A program made the position numbers and the translations under genes. Below the pieces are notes generated by a model. The model was given only the letters and a program-made list of their open reading frames with translations. It had not been told where the DNA came from and did no database searches. A DNA stretch of 64,000 nt from Petrolisthes cinctipes (taxonomy: Eukaryota; Arthropoda; Malacostraca; Decapoda; Porcellanidae): NCBI GenBank assembly GCA_033782935.1, contig JAWQEG010001306.1, positions 992,001 through 1,056,000 on the forward strand. Reading direction: 5' to 3'. Of this stretch, positions 39,878 through 48,403 are shown piece by piece (position 1 is the first letter of the stretch; each line of letters opens with the position of its first letter).

Positions 39878-40053
39878 GTACAGATTGCTTCTGGGACCCC
39901 AAAATATTGAATTTTCGGGTGTTTTGAGCCTGAATTTGAGATATAAACGGGTACAGAAGATACATGCACATATTGACTTTGGGCACCAAAAATATCGATT
40001 TTCAGCATGTTTTGGGCCTGAATTTTGAAAATACTCTAACACGGAGTAGGCAT
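39878..40053 (+). repeat. Type B long monomer, 176 bp (reference specimen)
   Basis: This is the second monomer of the hexamer. It differs from type A by cagattgc, aaaatattgaatt and catattgac (three CpG-to-TpG changes), gttttgagcctg instead of gtttagggccag, gatacatgc instead of gatgcatgc, gggcaccaaaaatatcg, and a second half reading gttttgggcctgaattttg. It is one base shorter than type A in the T-run of the acttttggg segment. Confidence 0.88.
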
Positions 40054-40126
40054 GTACAGATCGCTTCTGGGACCCCAAAATATCGAATTTTCGGGTGTTT
40101 AGGGCCAGAATTTGAGATATAAACGG
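40054..40126 (+). repeat. Half-unit 1 of the long monomer (73 bp)
   Basis: The first half of a long monomer starts at gtacag and ends just before a second gtacag, 73 bp later. Its core (cttctgggacc, aaaatatcg, attttcggg, then gagatat) aligns by eye with the core of half-unit 2 at about three positions in four. It is therefore read as one half of an ancient duplication. Confidence 0.65.
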
Positions 40127-40230
40127 GTACAGAAGATGCATGCACATATCGACTTTTGGGCACCTAAAAGATCGATTTTCAGTATGTTTTTGGCCTGTAT
40201 TTTGAAAATACTCTAACACGGAGTAGGCAT
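40127..40230 (+). repeat. Half-unit 2 of the long monomer (104 bp)
   Basis: The second half also begins with gtacaga and then has an extra stretch containing tgcatgca that is absent from half-unit 1. Its core (cttttgggcacc, aaaagatcg, attttcag, gcctgtattttgaaaat) follows half-unit 1 in order. In type B copies the match is stronger, because half 2 reads tgttttgggcctg, just as half 1 of short monomers has gtgttttggg. Confidence 0.62.
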
Positions 40231-40731
40231 GTACAGATACCTTCTGGGACCTTTAAATATCGAATTTTCGGGTGTTTTGGGACTGAATTAGATATATCGA
40301 TTTTTTGGCACCTAAAATGTCGATTTTTAGCATGTTTTTAGCCTATATTTTGAAAATATTCTAGCACTGTGTAGGCATGTACAGATTGCTTCTGGGACCC
40401 CAAAATATTGAATTTTCGGGTGTTTTGAGCCTGAATTTGAGAAATAAACGGGTACAGAAGATACATGCACATATTGACTTTGGGCATCTAAAATATCGAT
40501 TTCCAGCATGTTTTGGGCTTGTATTTTGAAAATACTCTAACACTGAGTAGGCATGTACAGATTGCTTCTGGGACCCTAAAATATTGAATTTTCGGGTGTT
40601 TTGAGCCAGAATTTGAGATATAAACGGGTACTGATGATGCATACACATATCGACTTTTGTGCACCTAAAAGATCGATTTTCAGTATGTTTTGAGCATGTA
40701 TTTTGAAAATACTCTAACACGGAGTAGGCAT

Positions 40732-40879
40732 GTACAGATCGCTTCTGGGACCCCTAAATATCGAATTTTCGGGTGTTTTGGGACTGAATTTGAGATATCG
40801 ACTTTTTGGCACCTAAAAGATCGATTTTTAGCATGTTTTTAGCCTATATTTTGAAAATATTCTAGCACTGAGTAGGCAT
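40732..40879 (+). repeat. Type S short monomer, 148 bp (reference specimen)
   Basis: This is the first monomer of the hexamer, with the intact junction cactgagtaggcat. It reads cagatcgcttctggg, acccctaaatatcg, gttttgggactgaattt, then gagatatcgacttttt. The 29 bp that separate gagatat from the later atatcgac in long monomers are absent. The second half ends in gtttttagcctatattttg and aaaatattctagcactg. The missing segment is flanked in long monomers by ATAT on both sides, so one deletion explains the length difference from 177 bp. Confidence 0.9.
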
Positions 40880-41733
40880 GTACAGATTGCTTCTGGGACC
40901 CCAAAATATTGAATTTTCGGGTGTTTTGAGCCTGAATTTGAGATATAAACGGGTACAGAAGATACATGCACATATTGACTTTGGGCACCAAAAATATCGA
41001 TTTTCAGCATGTTTTGGGCCTGAATTTTGAAAATACTCTAACACGGAGTAGGCATGTACAGATCGCTTCTGGGACCCCAAAATATCGAATTTTCGGGTGT
41101 TTAGGGCCAGAATTTGAGATATAAACGGGTACAGAAGATGCATGCACATATCGACTTCTGGGCACCTAAAAGATCGATTTTCAGTATGTTTTTGGCCTGT
41201 ATTTTGAAAATACTCTAACACGGAGTAGGCATGTACAGATACCTTCTGGGACCCCTAAATATCGAATTTTCGGGTGTTTTGGGACTGAATTTGAGATATC
41301 GATTTTTTGGCACCGAAAATGTCGATTTTTAGCATGTTTTTAGCCTATATTTTGAAAATATTCTAGCACTGTGTAGGCATGTACAGATTGCTTCTGGGAC
41401 CCCAAAATATTGAATTTTCGGGTGTTTTGAGCCTGAATTTGAGATATAAACGGGTACAGAAGATACATGCACATATTGACTTTGGGCATCTAAAATATCG
41501 ATTTTCAGCATGTTTTGGGCCTGTATTTTGAAAATACTTTAACACTGAGTAGGCATGTACAGATTGCTTCTGTGACCCCAAAATATTGAAATTTCGGGTG
41601 TTTTGAGCCTGAATTTGAGATATAAACGGGTACTGAAGATGCATGCACATATCGACTTTTGTGCTCCTAAAAGATCGATTTTCAGTATGTTTTAAACATG
41701 TATTTTGAAAATACTCTAACACGGAGTAGGCAT
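40732..41733 (+). repeat. Hexameric HOR unit, 1,002 bp (full-length form)
   Basis: Monomer starts at 40732, 40880, 41056, 41233, 41381 and 41557 give 148, 176, 177, 148, 176 and 177 bp. This is the form without the 10-bp junction deletion and is the likely basic unit: twice 501 bp. It directly follows the 992-bp form, so both versions coexist side by side. Confidence 0.88.
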
Positions 41734-42548
41734 GTACAGATCGCTTCTGGGACCCCTAAATATCGAATTTTCGGGTGTTTTGGGACTGAATTTGAGATAT
41801 CGACTTTTTGTCACCTAAAAGATCGATTTTTAGCATGTTTTTAGCCTATATTTTGAAAATATTCTAGCACTGTACAGATTGCTTCTGGGACCCCAAAATA
41901 TTGAATTTTCGGGTGTTTTGAGCCTGATTTTGAGATATAAACGGGTACAGAAGATACATTCACATATTGACTTTGGGCACCAAAAATATCGATTTTCAGC
42001 ATGTTTTGGGCCTGAATTTTGAAAATACTCTAACACAGAGTAGGCATGTACAGATCGCTTCTGGGACCCCAAAATATCGAATTTTTGGGTGTTTAGGGCC
42101 AGAATTTGAGATATAAACGGGTACAGAAGATGCATGCACATATCGACTTTTGGGCACCTAAAAGATCGATTTTCAGTATGTTTTTGGCCTGTATTTTGAA
42201 AATACTCTAACACGGAGTAGGCATGTACAGATACCTTCTGGGACCTCTAAATATCGAATTTTCGGGTGTTGTGGGACTGAATTTGAGATATCGATTTTTT
42301 GGCACCTAAAATGTCGATTTTTAGCATGTTTTTAGCCTATATTTTGAAAATATTCTAGCACTGTGTAGGCATGTACAGATTGCTTCTGGGACCCCAAAAT
42401 ATTGAATTTTCGGGTGTTTTGAGCCTGAATTTGAGATATAAACGGGTACAGAAGATACATGCACATATTGACTTTGGGCACCAAAAATATCGATTTTCAG
42501 CATGTTTTGGGCCTGAATTTTGAAAATACTCTAACACGGAGTAGGCAT

Positions 42549-42719
42549 GTACAGATCGCTTCTGGGACCCCAAAATATCGAATTTTCGGGTGTTTTGAGC
42601 CTGAATTTGAGATATAAACGGGTACTGAAGATGCATATCGACTTTTGTGCACCTAAAAGATCGATTTTCAGTATGTTTTGAGCATGTATTTTGAAAATAC
42701 TCTAACACGGAGTAGGCAT
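42549..42719 (+). repeat. 171-bp A'-type monomer with 6-bp deletion
   Basis: The segment gatgcatatcgac replaces gatgcatgcacatatcgac, a loss of 6 bp between short cat/at repeats. The front carries type A markers (cagatcgc, aaaatatcg) followed by gttttgagcctg, so it also looks recombinant. Confidence 0.8.
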
Positions 42720-43210
42720 GTACAGATCGCTTCTGGGACCCCTTAAAATCGAATTTTCGGGTGTTTTGGGACTGAATTTGAGATATCGACTTTTTGGCAC
42801 CTAAAAGATCGATTTTTAGCATGTTTTTAGCCTATATTTTGAAAATATTCTAGCACTCTACAGATTGCTTCTGGGACCCCAAAATATTGAATTTTCGGGT
42901 GTTTTGAGCCTGAATTTGAGATATAAACGGGTACAGAAGATACATGCAGATATTGACTTTGGGCATCTAAAATATCGATTTTCAGCATGTTTTGGGCCTG
43001 TATTTTGAAAATACTCTAACACTGAGTAGGCATGTACAGATTGCTTCTGGGACCCCAAAATATTGAATTTTCGGGTGTTTTGAGCCTGAATTTGAGATAT
43101 AAACGGGTACTGAAGATGCATGCACATATCGACTTTTGTGCACATAAAAGATCGATTTTCAGTATGTTTTGAGCATGTATTTTGAAAATACTCTAACACG
43201 GAGTAGGCAT

Positions 43211-43496
43211 GTACAGATCGCTTCTGGGACCCCTAAATATCGAATTTTCGGGTGTTTTGGGACTGAATTTGAGATATCGACTTTTTGGCACCTAAAAAAT
43301 CGATTTTTAGCATGTTTTTAGCCTATATTTTGAAAATATTCTAACACTGTACAGATTGCTTCTGGGACCCCTAAATATCGAATTTTCGGGTGTTTTGGGA
43401 CTGAATTTGAGATATCGACTTTTTGGCAACTAAAAGATCGATTTTAAGCATGTTTTTAGCCTATATTTTGAAAATATTCTAGCACTGAGTAGGCAT
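43211..43496 (+). repeat. Short-short tandem (138 + 148 bp)
   Basis: Two type S short monomers follow one another (starts 43211 and 43349) with no long monomer between. The second begins cagattgcttctgggacccc, a B-like start on an S body, and has ggcaactaaaag and gattttaagcatg. Loss of two long monomers by unequal exchange would produce this order. Confidence 0.85.
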
Positions 43497-43997
43497 GTAC
43501 AGATTGCTTCTGGGACCCTAAAATATTGAATTTTCGGGTGTTTTGATCCTGAATTTGAGATATAAACGGGTACAGAAGATACATGCACATATTGACTTTG
43601 GGCACCAAAAATATCGATTTTCAGCATGTTTTGGGCCTGAATTTTGAAAATACTCTAACACGGAGTAGGCATGTACAGATCGCTTCTGGGACCCCAAAAT
43701 ATCGAATTTTCGGGTGTTTAGGGCCAGAATTTGAGATATAAACGGGTACAGAAGATGCATGCACATATCGACTTTTGGGCACCTAAAGGATCGATTTTCA
43801 GTATGTTTTTGGCCTGTATTTTGAAAATACTCTAACACGGAGTAGGCATGTACAGATACCTTCTGGGACCTCTAAATATCGAATTTTCGGGTATTTTGGG
43901 ACTGAATTTGAGATATCGATTTTTTGGCACCTAAAATGTCGATTTTTAGCATGTTTTTAGCCTATATTTTGAAAATATTCTAGCACTGTGTAGGCAT

Positions 43998-44135
43998 GTA
44001 CAGATTGCTTCTGGGACCCCAAAATATTGAATTTTCGGGTGTTTTGAGCCTGAATTTGAGATATCGACTTTTTGGCACCTAAAAGATCGATTTTTAGCAT
44101 GTTTTTAGCCTATATTTTGAAAATATTCTAGCACT
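43998..44135 (+). repeat. Chimeric short monomer, B front and S rear (138 bp)
   Basis: The front is B/B'-like (cagattgc, aaaatattg, gttttgagcctg). It then passes through gagatatcgactttttggc into a type S rear (gcatgtttttagcc, cactgtacag). The exchange lies within or before the gagatat segment where the 29-bp deletion occurs. Confidence 0.83.
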
Positions 44136-44312
44136 GTACAGATTGCTTCTGGGACCCCAAAATATTGAATTTTCGGGTTTTTTGAGCCTTAATTTGAGAT
44201 ATAAACGGGTACAGAAGATGCATGCACATATCGACTTTTGGGCACCTAAAAGATCGATTTTCAGTATGTTTTTGGCCTGTATTTTGAAAATACTCTAACA
44301 CGGAGTAGGCAT
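44136..44312 (+). repeat. Chimeric long monomer, B front and A rear (177 bp)
   Basis: The front reads cagattgc, aaaatattg and cgggttttttgagcc; the rear reads gatgcatgcacatatcg, cttttgggcacc and gtttttggcctg. Similar B/A fusions occur at 47410-47586, 48542-48718, 51001, 54111 and elsewhere in the right part of the array. They explain why the pentamers there have one long monomer in place of two. Confidence 0.82.
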
Positions 44313-44460
44313 GTACAGATACCTTCTGGGACCTCTAAATATGGAATTTTCGGGTGTTTTGGGACTGAATTTGAGATATCGATTTTTTGGCACCTAAAAT
44401 GTCGATTTTTAGCATGTTTTTAGCCTATATTTTGAAAATATTCTAGCACTGTGTAGGCAT

Positions 44461-44636
44461 GTACAGATTGCTTCTGGGACCCCAAAATATTGAATTTTCG
44501 GGTGTTTTGAGCCTGAATTTGAGATATAAACGGGTACAGAAGATACATGCACATATTGACTTTGGGCATCTAAAATATCGATTTTCAGCATGTTTTGGGC
44601 CTGTATTTTGAAAATACTCTAACACTGAGTAGGCAT
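44461..44636 (+). repeat. Type B' long monomer, 176 bp (reference specimen)
   Basis: This is the fifth monomer of the hexamer. Its first half matches type B (cagattgc, aaaatattg, gttttgagcctg), but the second half reads gggcatctaaaatatcg and gttttgggcctgtattttg, with the junction aacactgagtaggcat. It is followed by type A' and preceded by S', which defines its place in the HOR. Confidence 0.87.
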
Positions 44637-44813
44637 GTACAGATTGCTTCTGGGACCCCAAAATATTGAATTTTCGGGTGTTTTGAGCCTGAATTTGAGA
44701 TATAAACGGGTACTGAAGATGCATGCACATATCGACTTTTGTGCACCTAAAAGATCGATTTTCAGTATGTTTTGAGCATGTATTTTGAAAATACTCTAAC
44801 ACGGAGTAGGCAT
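44637..44813 (+). repeat. Type A' long monomer, 177 bp (reference specimen)
   Basis: This is the sixth monomer of the hexamer. Its first half is B-like (cagattgc, aaaatattg, gttttgagcctg) and its second half A-like (gatgcatgcacatatcg). Private markers are gggtactgaag in place of gggtacagaag, cttttgtgcacc in place of cttttgggcacc, and gttttgagcatgtattttg. The B-like front and A-like rear suggest that A' arose by recombination between the two long types. Confidence 0.86.
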
Positions 44814-45629
44814 GTACATATCGCTTCTGGGACCCCTAAATATCGAATTTTCGGGTGTTTTGGGACTGAATTTGAGATATCGACTTTTTGGCACCTAAAA
44901 GATCGATTTTTAGCATGTTTTTAGCCTATATTTTGAAAATATTCTAGCACTGTACAGATCGCTTCTGGGACCCCAAAATATCGAATTTTCGGGTGTTTAG
45001 GGCCAGAATTTGAGATATAAACGGGTACAGAAGATGCATGCACATATCGACTTTTGGGCACCTAAAAGATCGATTTTCAGTATGTTTTTGGCCTGTATTT
45101 TGAAAATACTCTAACACGGAGTAGGCATGTACAGATTCCTTCTGGGACCTCTAAATATCGAATTTTCGGGTGTTTTGGGAATGAATTTGAGATATCGATT
45201 TTTTGGCACCTAAAATGTCGATTTTTAGAATGTTTTTAGCCTATATTTTGAAAATATTCTAGCACTGTGTAGGCATGTACAGATTGCTTCTGGGACCCCA
45301 AAATATTGAATTTTCGGGTGTTTTGAGCCTGAATTTGAGATATAAACGGGTACAGAAGATACATGCACATATTGACTTTGGGCATCTAAAATATCGATTT
45401 TCAGCATGTTTTGGGCCTGTATTTTGAAAATACTCTAACACTGAGTAGGCATGTACAGATTGCTTCTGGGACCCCAAAATATTGAATTTTCGGGTGTTTT
45501 GAGCCTGAATTTGAGATATAAACGGGTACTGAAGATGCATGCACATATCGACTTTAGTGCACCTAAAAGATCGATTTTCAGTATGTTTTGAGCATGTATT
45601 TTGAAAATACTCTAACACGGAGTAGGCAT
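44814..45629 (+). repeat. Pentameric HOR unit, 816 bp (S-A-S'-B'-A')
   Basis: Starts at 44814, 44952, 45129, 45277 and 45453 give 138, 177, 148, 176 and 177 bp. The single long monomer after S is pure type A (cagatcgc, gtttagggccag). Compared with the hexamer, type B is missing. It is followed directly by another unit with the same composition. Confidence 0.86.
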
Positions 45630-46445
45630 GTACAGATCGCTTCTGGGACCCCTAAATATCGAATTTTCGGGTGTTTTGGGACTGAATTTGAGATATCGAC
45701 TTTTTGGCACATAAAAGATCGATTTTTAGCATGTTTTTAGCCTATATTTTGAAAATATTCTAGCACTGTACAGATCGCTTCTGGGACCCCAAAATATCGA
45801 ATTTTCGGGTGTTTAGGGCCAGAATTTGAGATATAAACGGGTACAGAAGATGCATGCACATATCGACTTTTGGGCACCTAAAAGATCGATTTTCAGTATG
45901 TTTTTGGCCTGTATTTTGAAAATACTCTAACACGGAGTAGGCATGTACAGATACCTTCTGGGACCTCTAAATATCGAATTTTCGGGTGTTTTGGGACTGA
46001 ATTTGAGATATCGATTTTTTGGCACCTAAAATGTCGATTTTTAGCATGTTTTTAGCCTATATTATGAAAATATTCTAGCACTGTGTAGGCATGTACAGAT
46101 TGCTTCTGGGACCCCAAAATATTGAATTTTCGGGTGTTTTGTGCCTGAATTTGAGATATAAACGGGTACAGAAGATACATGCACATATTGACTTTGGGCA
46201 TCTAAAATATCGATTTTCAGCATGTTTTGGGCCTGTATTTTGAAAATACTCTAACACTGAGTAGGCATGTACAGATTGCTTCTGGGACCCCAAAATATTG
46301 AATTTTCGGGTGTTTTGAGCCTGAATTTGAGATATAAACGGGTACTGAAGATGCATGCACATATCGACTTTTGTGCACCTAAAAGATCGATTTTCAGTAT
46401 GTTTTGAGCATGTATTTTGAAAATACTCTAACACGGAGTAGGCAT
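45630..46445 (+). repeat. Pentameric HOR unit, 816 bp (S-A-S'-B'-A'), second copy
   Basis: Starts are 45630, 45768, 45945, 46093 and 46269. The unit repeats the preceding one at offset 816 with a few changes, such as attatgaaaatattc near 46061 and gttttgtgcctg near 46136. The tandem shows that the pentamer is itself amplifying. Confidence 0.86.
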
Positions 46446-48403
46446 GTACAGATCGCTTCTGGGACCCCTAAATATCGAATTTTCGGGTGTTTTGGGACTG
46501 AATTTGAGATATCGACTTTTTGGCACCTAAAAGATCGATTTTTAGCATGTTTTTAGCCTATATTTAGAAAATATTCTAGCACTGAGTAGGCATGTACAGA
46601 TTGCTCCTGGGACCCCAAAATATTGAATTTTCGGGTGTTTTGAGCCTGAATTTGAGATATAAACGGGTACAGAAGATACATGCACATATTGACTTTGGGC
46701 ACCAAAAATATCGATTTTCAGCATGTTTTGGGCCTGAATTTTGAAAATACTCTAACACGGAGTAGGCATGTACAGATCGCTTCTGGGACCCCAAAATATC
46801 GAATTTTCGGGTGTTTAGGGCCAGAATTTGAGATATAAACGGGTACAGAAGATGCATGCACATATCGACTTTTGGGCACCTAAAAGATCGATTTTCAGTA
46901 TGTTTTTGGCCTGTATTTTGAAAATACTCTAACACGGAGTAGGCATGTACAGATACCTTCTGGGACCTCTAAATATCGAATTTTCGGGTGTTTTGGGACT
47001 GAATTTGAGATATCGATTTTTTAGCACCTAAAATGTCGATTTTTAGCATGTTTTTAGCCTATATTTTGAAAATATTCTAGCACTGTGTATGCATGTACAG
47101 ATTGCTTCTGGGACCCCAAAATATTGAATTTTCGGGTGTTTTGAGCCTGAATTTGAGATATAAACGGGTACTGAAGATGCATGCACATATCGACTTTTGT
47201 GCACCTAAAAGATCGATTTTCAGTATGTTTTGAACATGTATTTTGAAAATACTCTAACTTGGAGTAGGCATGTACAGATCGCTTCTGGGACCCCTAAATA
47301 TCGAATTTTCGGGTGTTTTGGGACTGAATTTGAGATATCGACTTTTTGGCACCTAAAAGATCGATTTTTAGCATGTTTTTAGCCTATATTTTGAAAATAT
47401 TCTAGCACTGTACAGATTGCTTCTGGGACCCCAAAATATTGAATTTTCGGGTTTTTTGAGCCTGAATTTGAGATATAAACGGGTACAGAAGATGCATGCA
47501 CATATCGACTTTTGGGCACCTAAAAGATCGATTTTCAGTATGTTTTTGGCCTGTATTTTGAAAATACTCTAACACGGAGTAGGCATGTACAGATACCTTC
47601 TGGGACCTCTAAATATCGAATTTTCGGGTGTTTTGGGACTGAATTTGAGATATCGATTTTTTGGCACCTAAAATGTCGATTTTTAGCATGTTTTTAGCCT
47701 ATATTTTGAAAATATTCTAGCACTGTACAGATCGCTTCTGGGACCCCAAAATATCGAATTTTCGGGTGTTTAGGGCCAGAATTTGAGATATAAACGGGTA
47801 CAGAAGATGCATGCACATATCGACTTTTGGGCACCTAAAATGTCGATTTTCAGCATGTTTTGGGCCTGTATTTTGAAAATACTCTAACACTGAGTAGGCA
47901 TGTACAGATTGCTTCTGGGACCCCAAAATATTGAATTTTCGGGTGTTTTGAGCCTGAATTTGAGATATAAACGGGTACTGAAGATGCATGCACATATCGA
48001 CTTTTGTGCACCTAAAAGATCGATTTTCAGTATGTTTTGAGCATGTATTTTGAAAAAACTCTAACACGGAGTAGGCATGTACAGATCGCTTCTGGGACCC
48101 CTAAATATCGAATTTTCGGGTGTTTTGGGACTGAATTTGAGATATCGATTTTTTGGCACCTAAAATGTCGATTTTTAGCATGTTTTTAGCCTATATTTTG
48201 AAAATATTCTAGCACTGTGTAGGCATGTACAGATTGCTTCTGGGACCCCAAAATATTGAATTTTCGGGTGTTTTGAGCCTGAATTTGAGATATAAACGGG
48301 TACTGAAGATGCATGCACATATCGACTTTTGTGCACCTAAAAGATCGATTTTCAGTATGTTTTGAGCATGTATTTTGAAAATACTCTAACACGGAGTAGG
48401 CAT
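46446..48403 (+). repeat. Mosaic HOR block with A/B' and S/S' fusions
   Basis: Starts at 46446, 46594, 46770, 46947, 47095, 47272, 47410, 47587, 47725, 47902, 48079 and 48227 give 148, 176, 177, 148, 177, 138, 177, 138, 177, 177, 148 and 177 bp. The member at 47587 is S' with the 10-bp junction deletion. That at 47725 has an A front and B' rear, and that at 48079 an S front and S' rear. Rare markers are actctaacttggag (47260) and gaaaaaactctaac (48053). Confidence 0.8.

Larger units (their letters stand above)
40054..40230 (+). repeat. Type A long monomer, 177 bp (reference specimen)
   Basis: This is a clean copy of the third monomer of the hexamer. Diagnostic features are cagatcgcttctgg at the start, ccccaaaatatcgaatt, gtttagggccagaattt, gatgcatgcacatatcg, acttttgggcacc and cagtatgtttttggcctg, ending in acacggagtaggcat. 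It keeps CpG at the three sites where type B has TpG. About 41% of its bases are G or C by hand count. Its length is a multiple of three, which helps keep frames open across neighbouring A monomers. Confidence 0.9.
39740..40731 (+). repeat. Hexameric HOR unit, 992 bp (S-B-A-S'-B'-A')
   Basis: Monomer starts at 39740, 39878, 40054, 40231, 40379 and 40555 give lengths 138, 176, 177, 148, 176 and 177. Each monomer carries the markers of its subtype in the order S, B, A, S', B', A'. The unit is two related trimers (short-long-long) of 491 and 501 bp. Some private substitutions are present (for example ctaaatagcg in S), so it is not identical to its neighbours. Confidence 0.88.
37430..43210 (+). 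repeat. Most regular hexamer-type HOR region
   Basis: Successive units start at 37931 (993 bp), 38924 (816), 39740 (992), 40732 (1,002) and 41734 (986), all in the S-B-A-S'-B'-A' scheme except for the pentamer at 38924. The unit at 41734 has a 171-bp final monomer and a B rather than B' in fifth place. This is the best stretch from which to define the hexamer consensus. Confidence 0.85.

Noticed and set aside
40054..40230. gatataaacggg in each long monomer as a TATA-box promoter
   Set aside because: A TATA-like string once per monomer is expected in A+T-rich repeats. No initiator, downstream gene or unique transcript start accompanies it. Satellite transcription remains possible but is not shown by the sequence.
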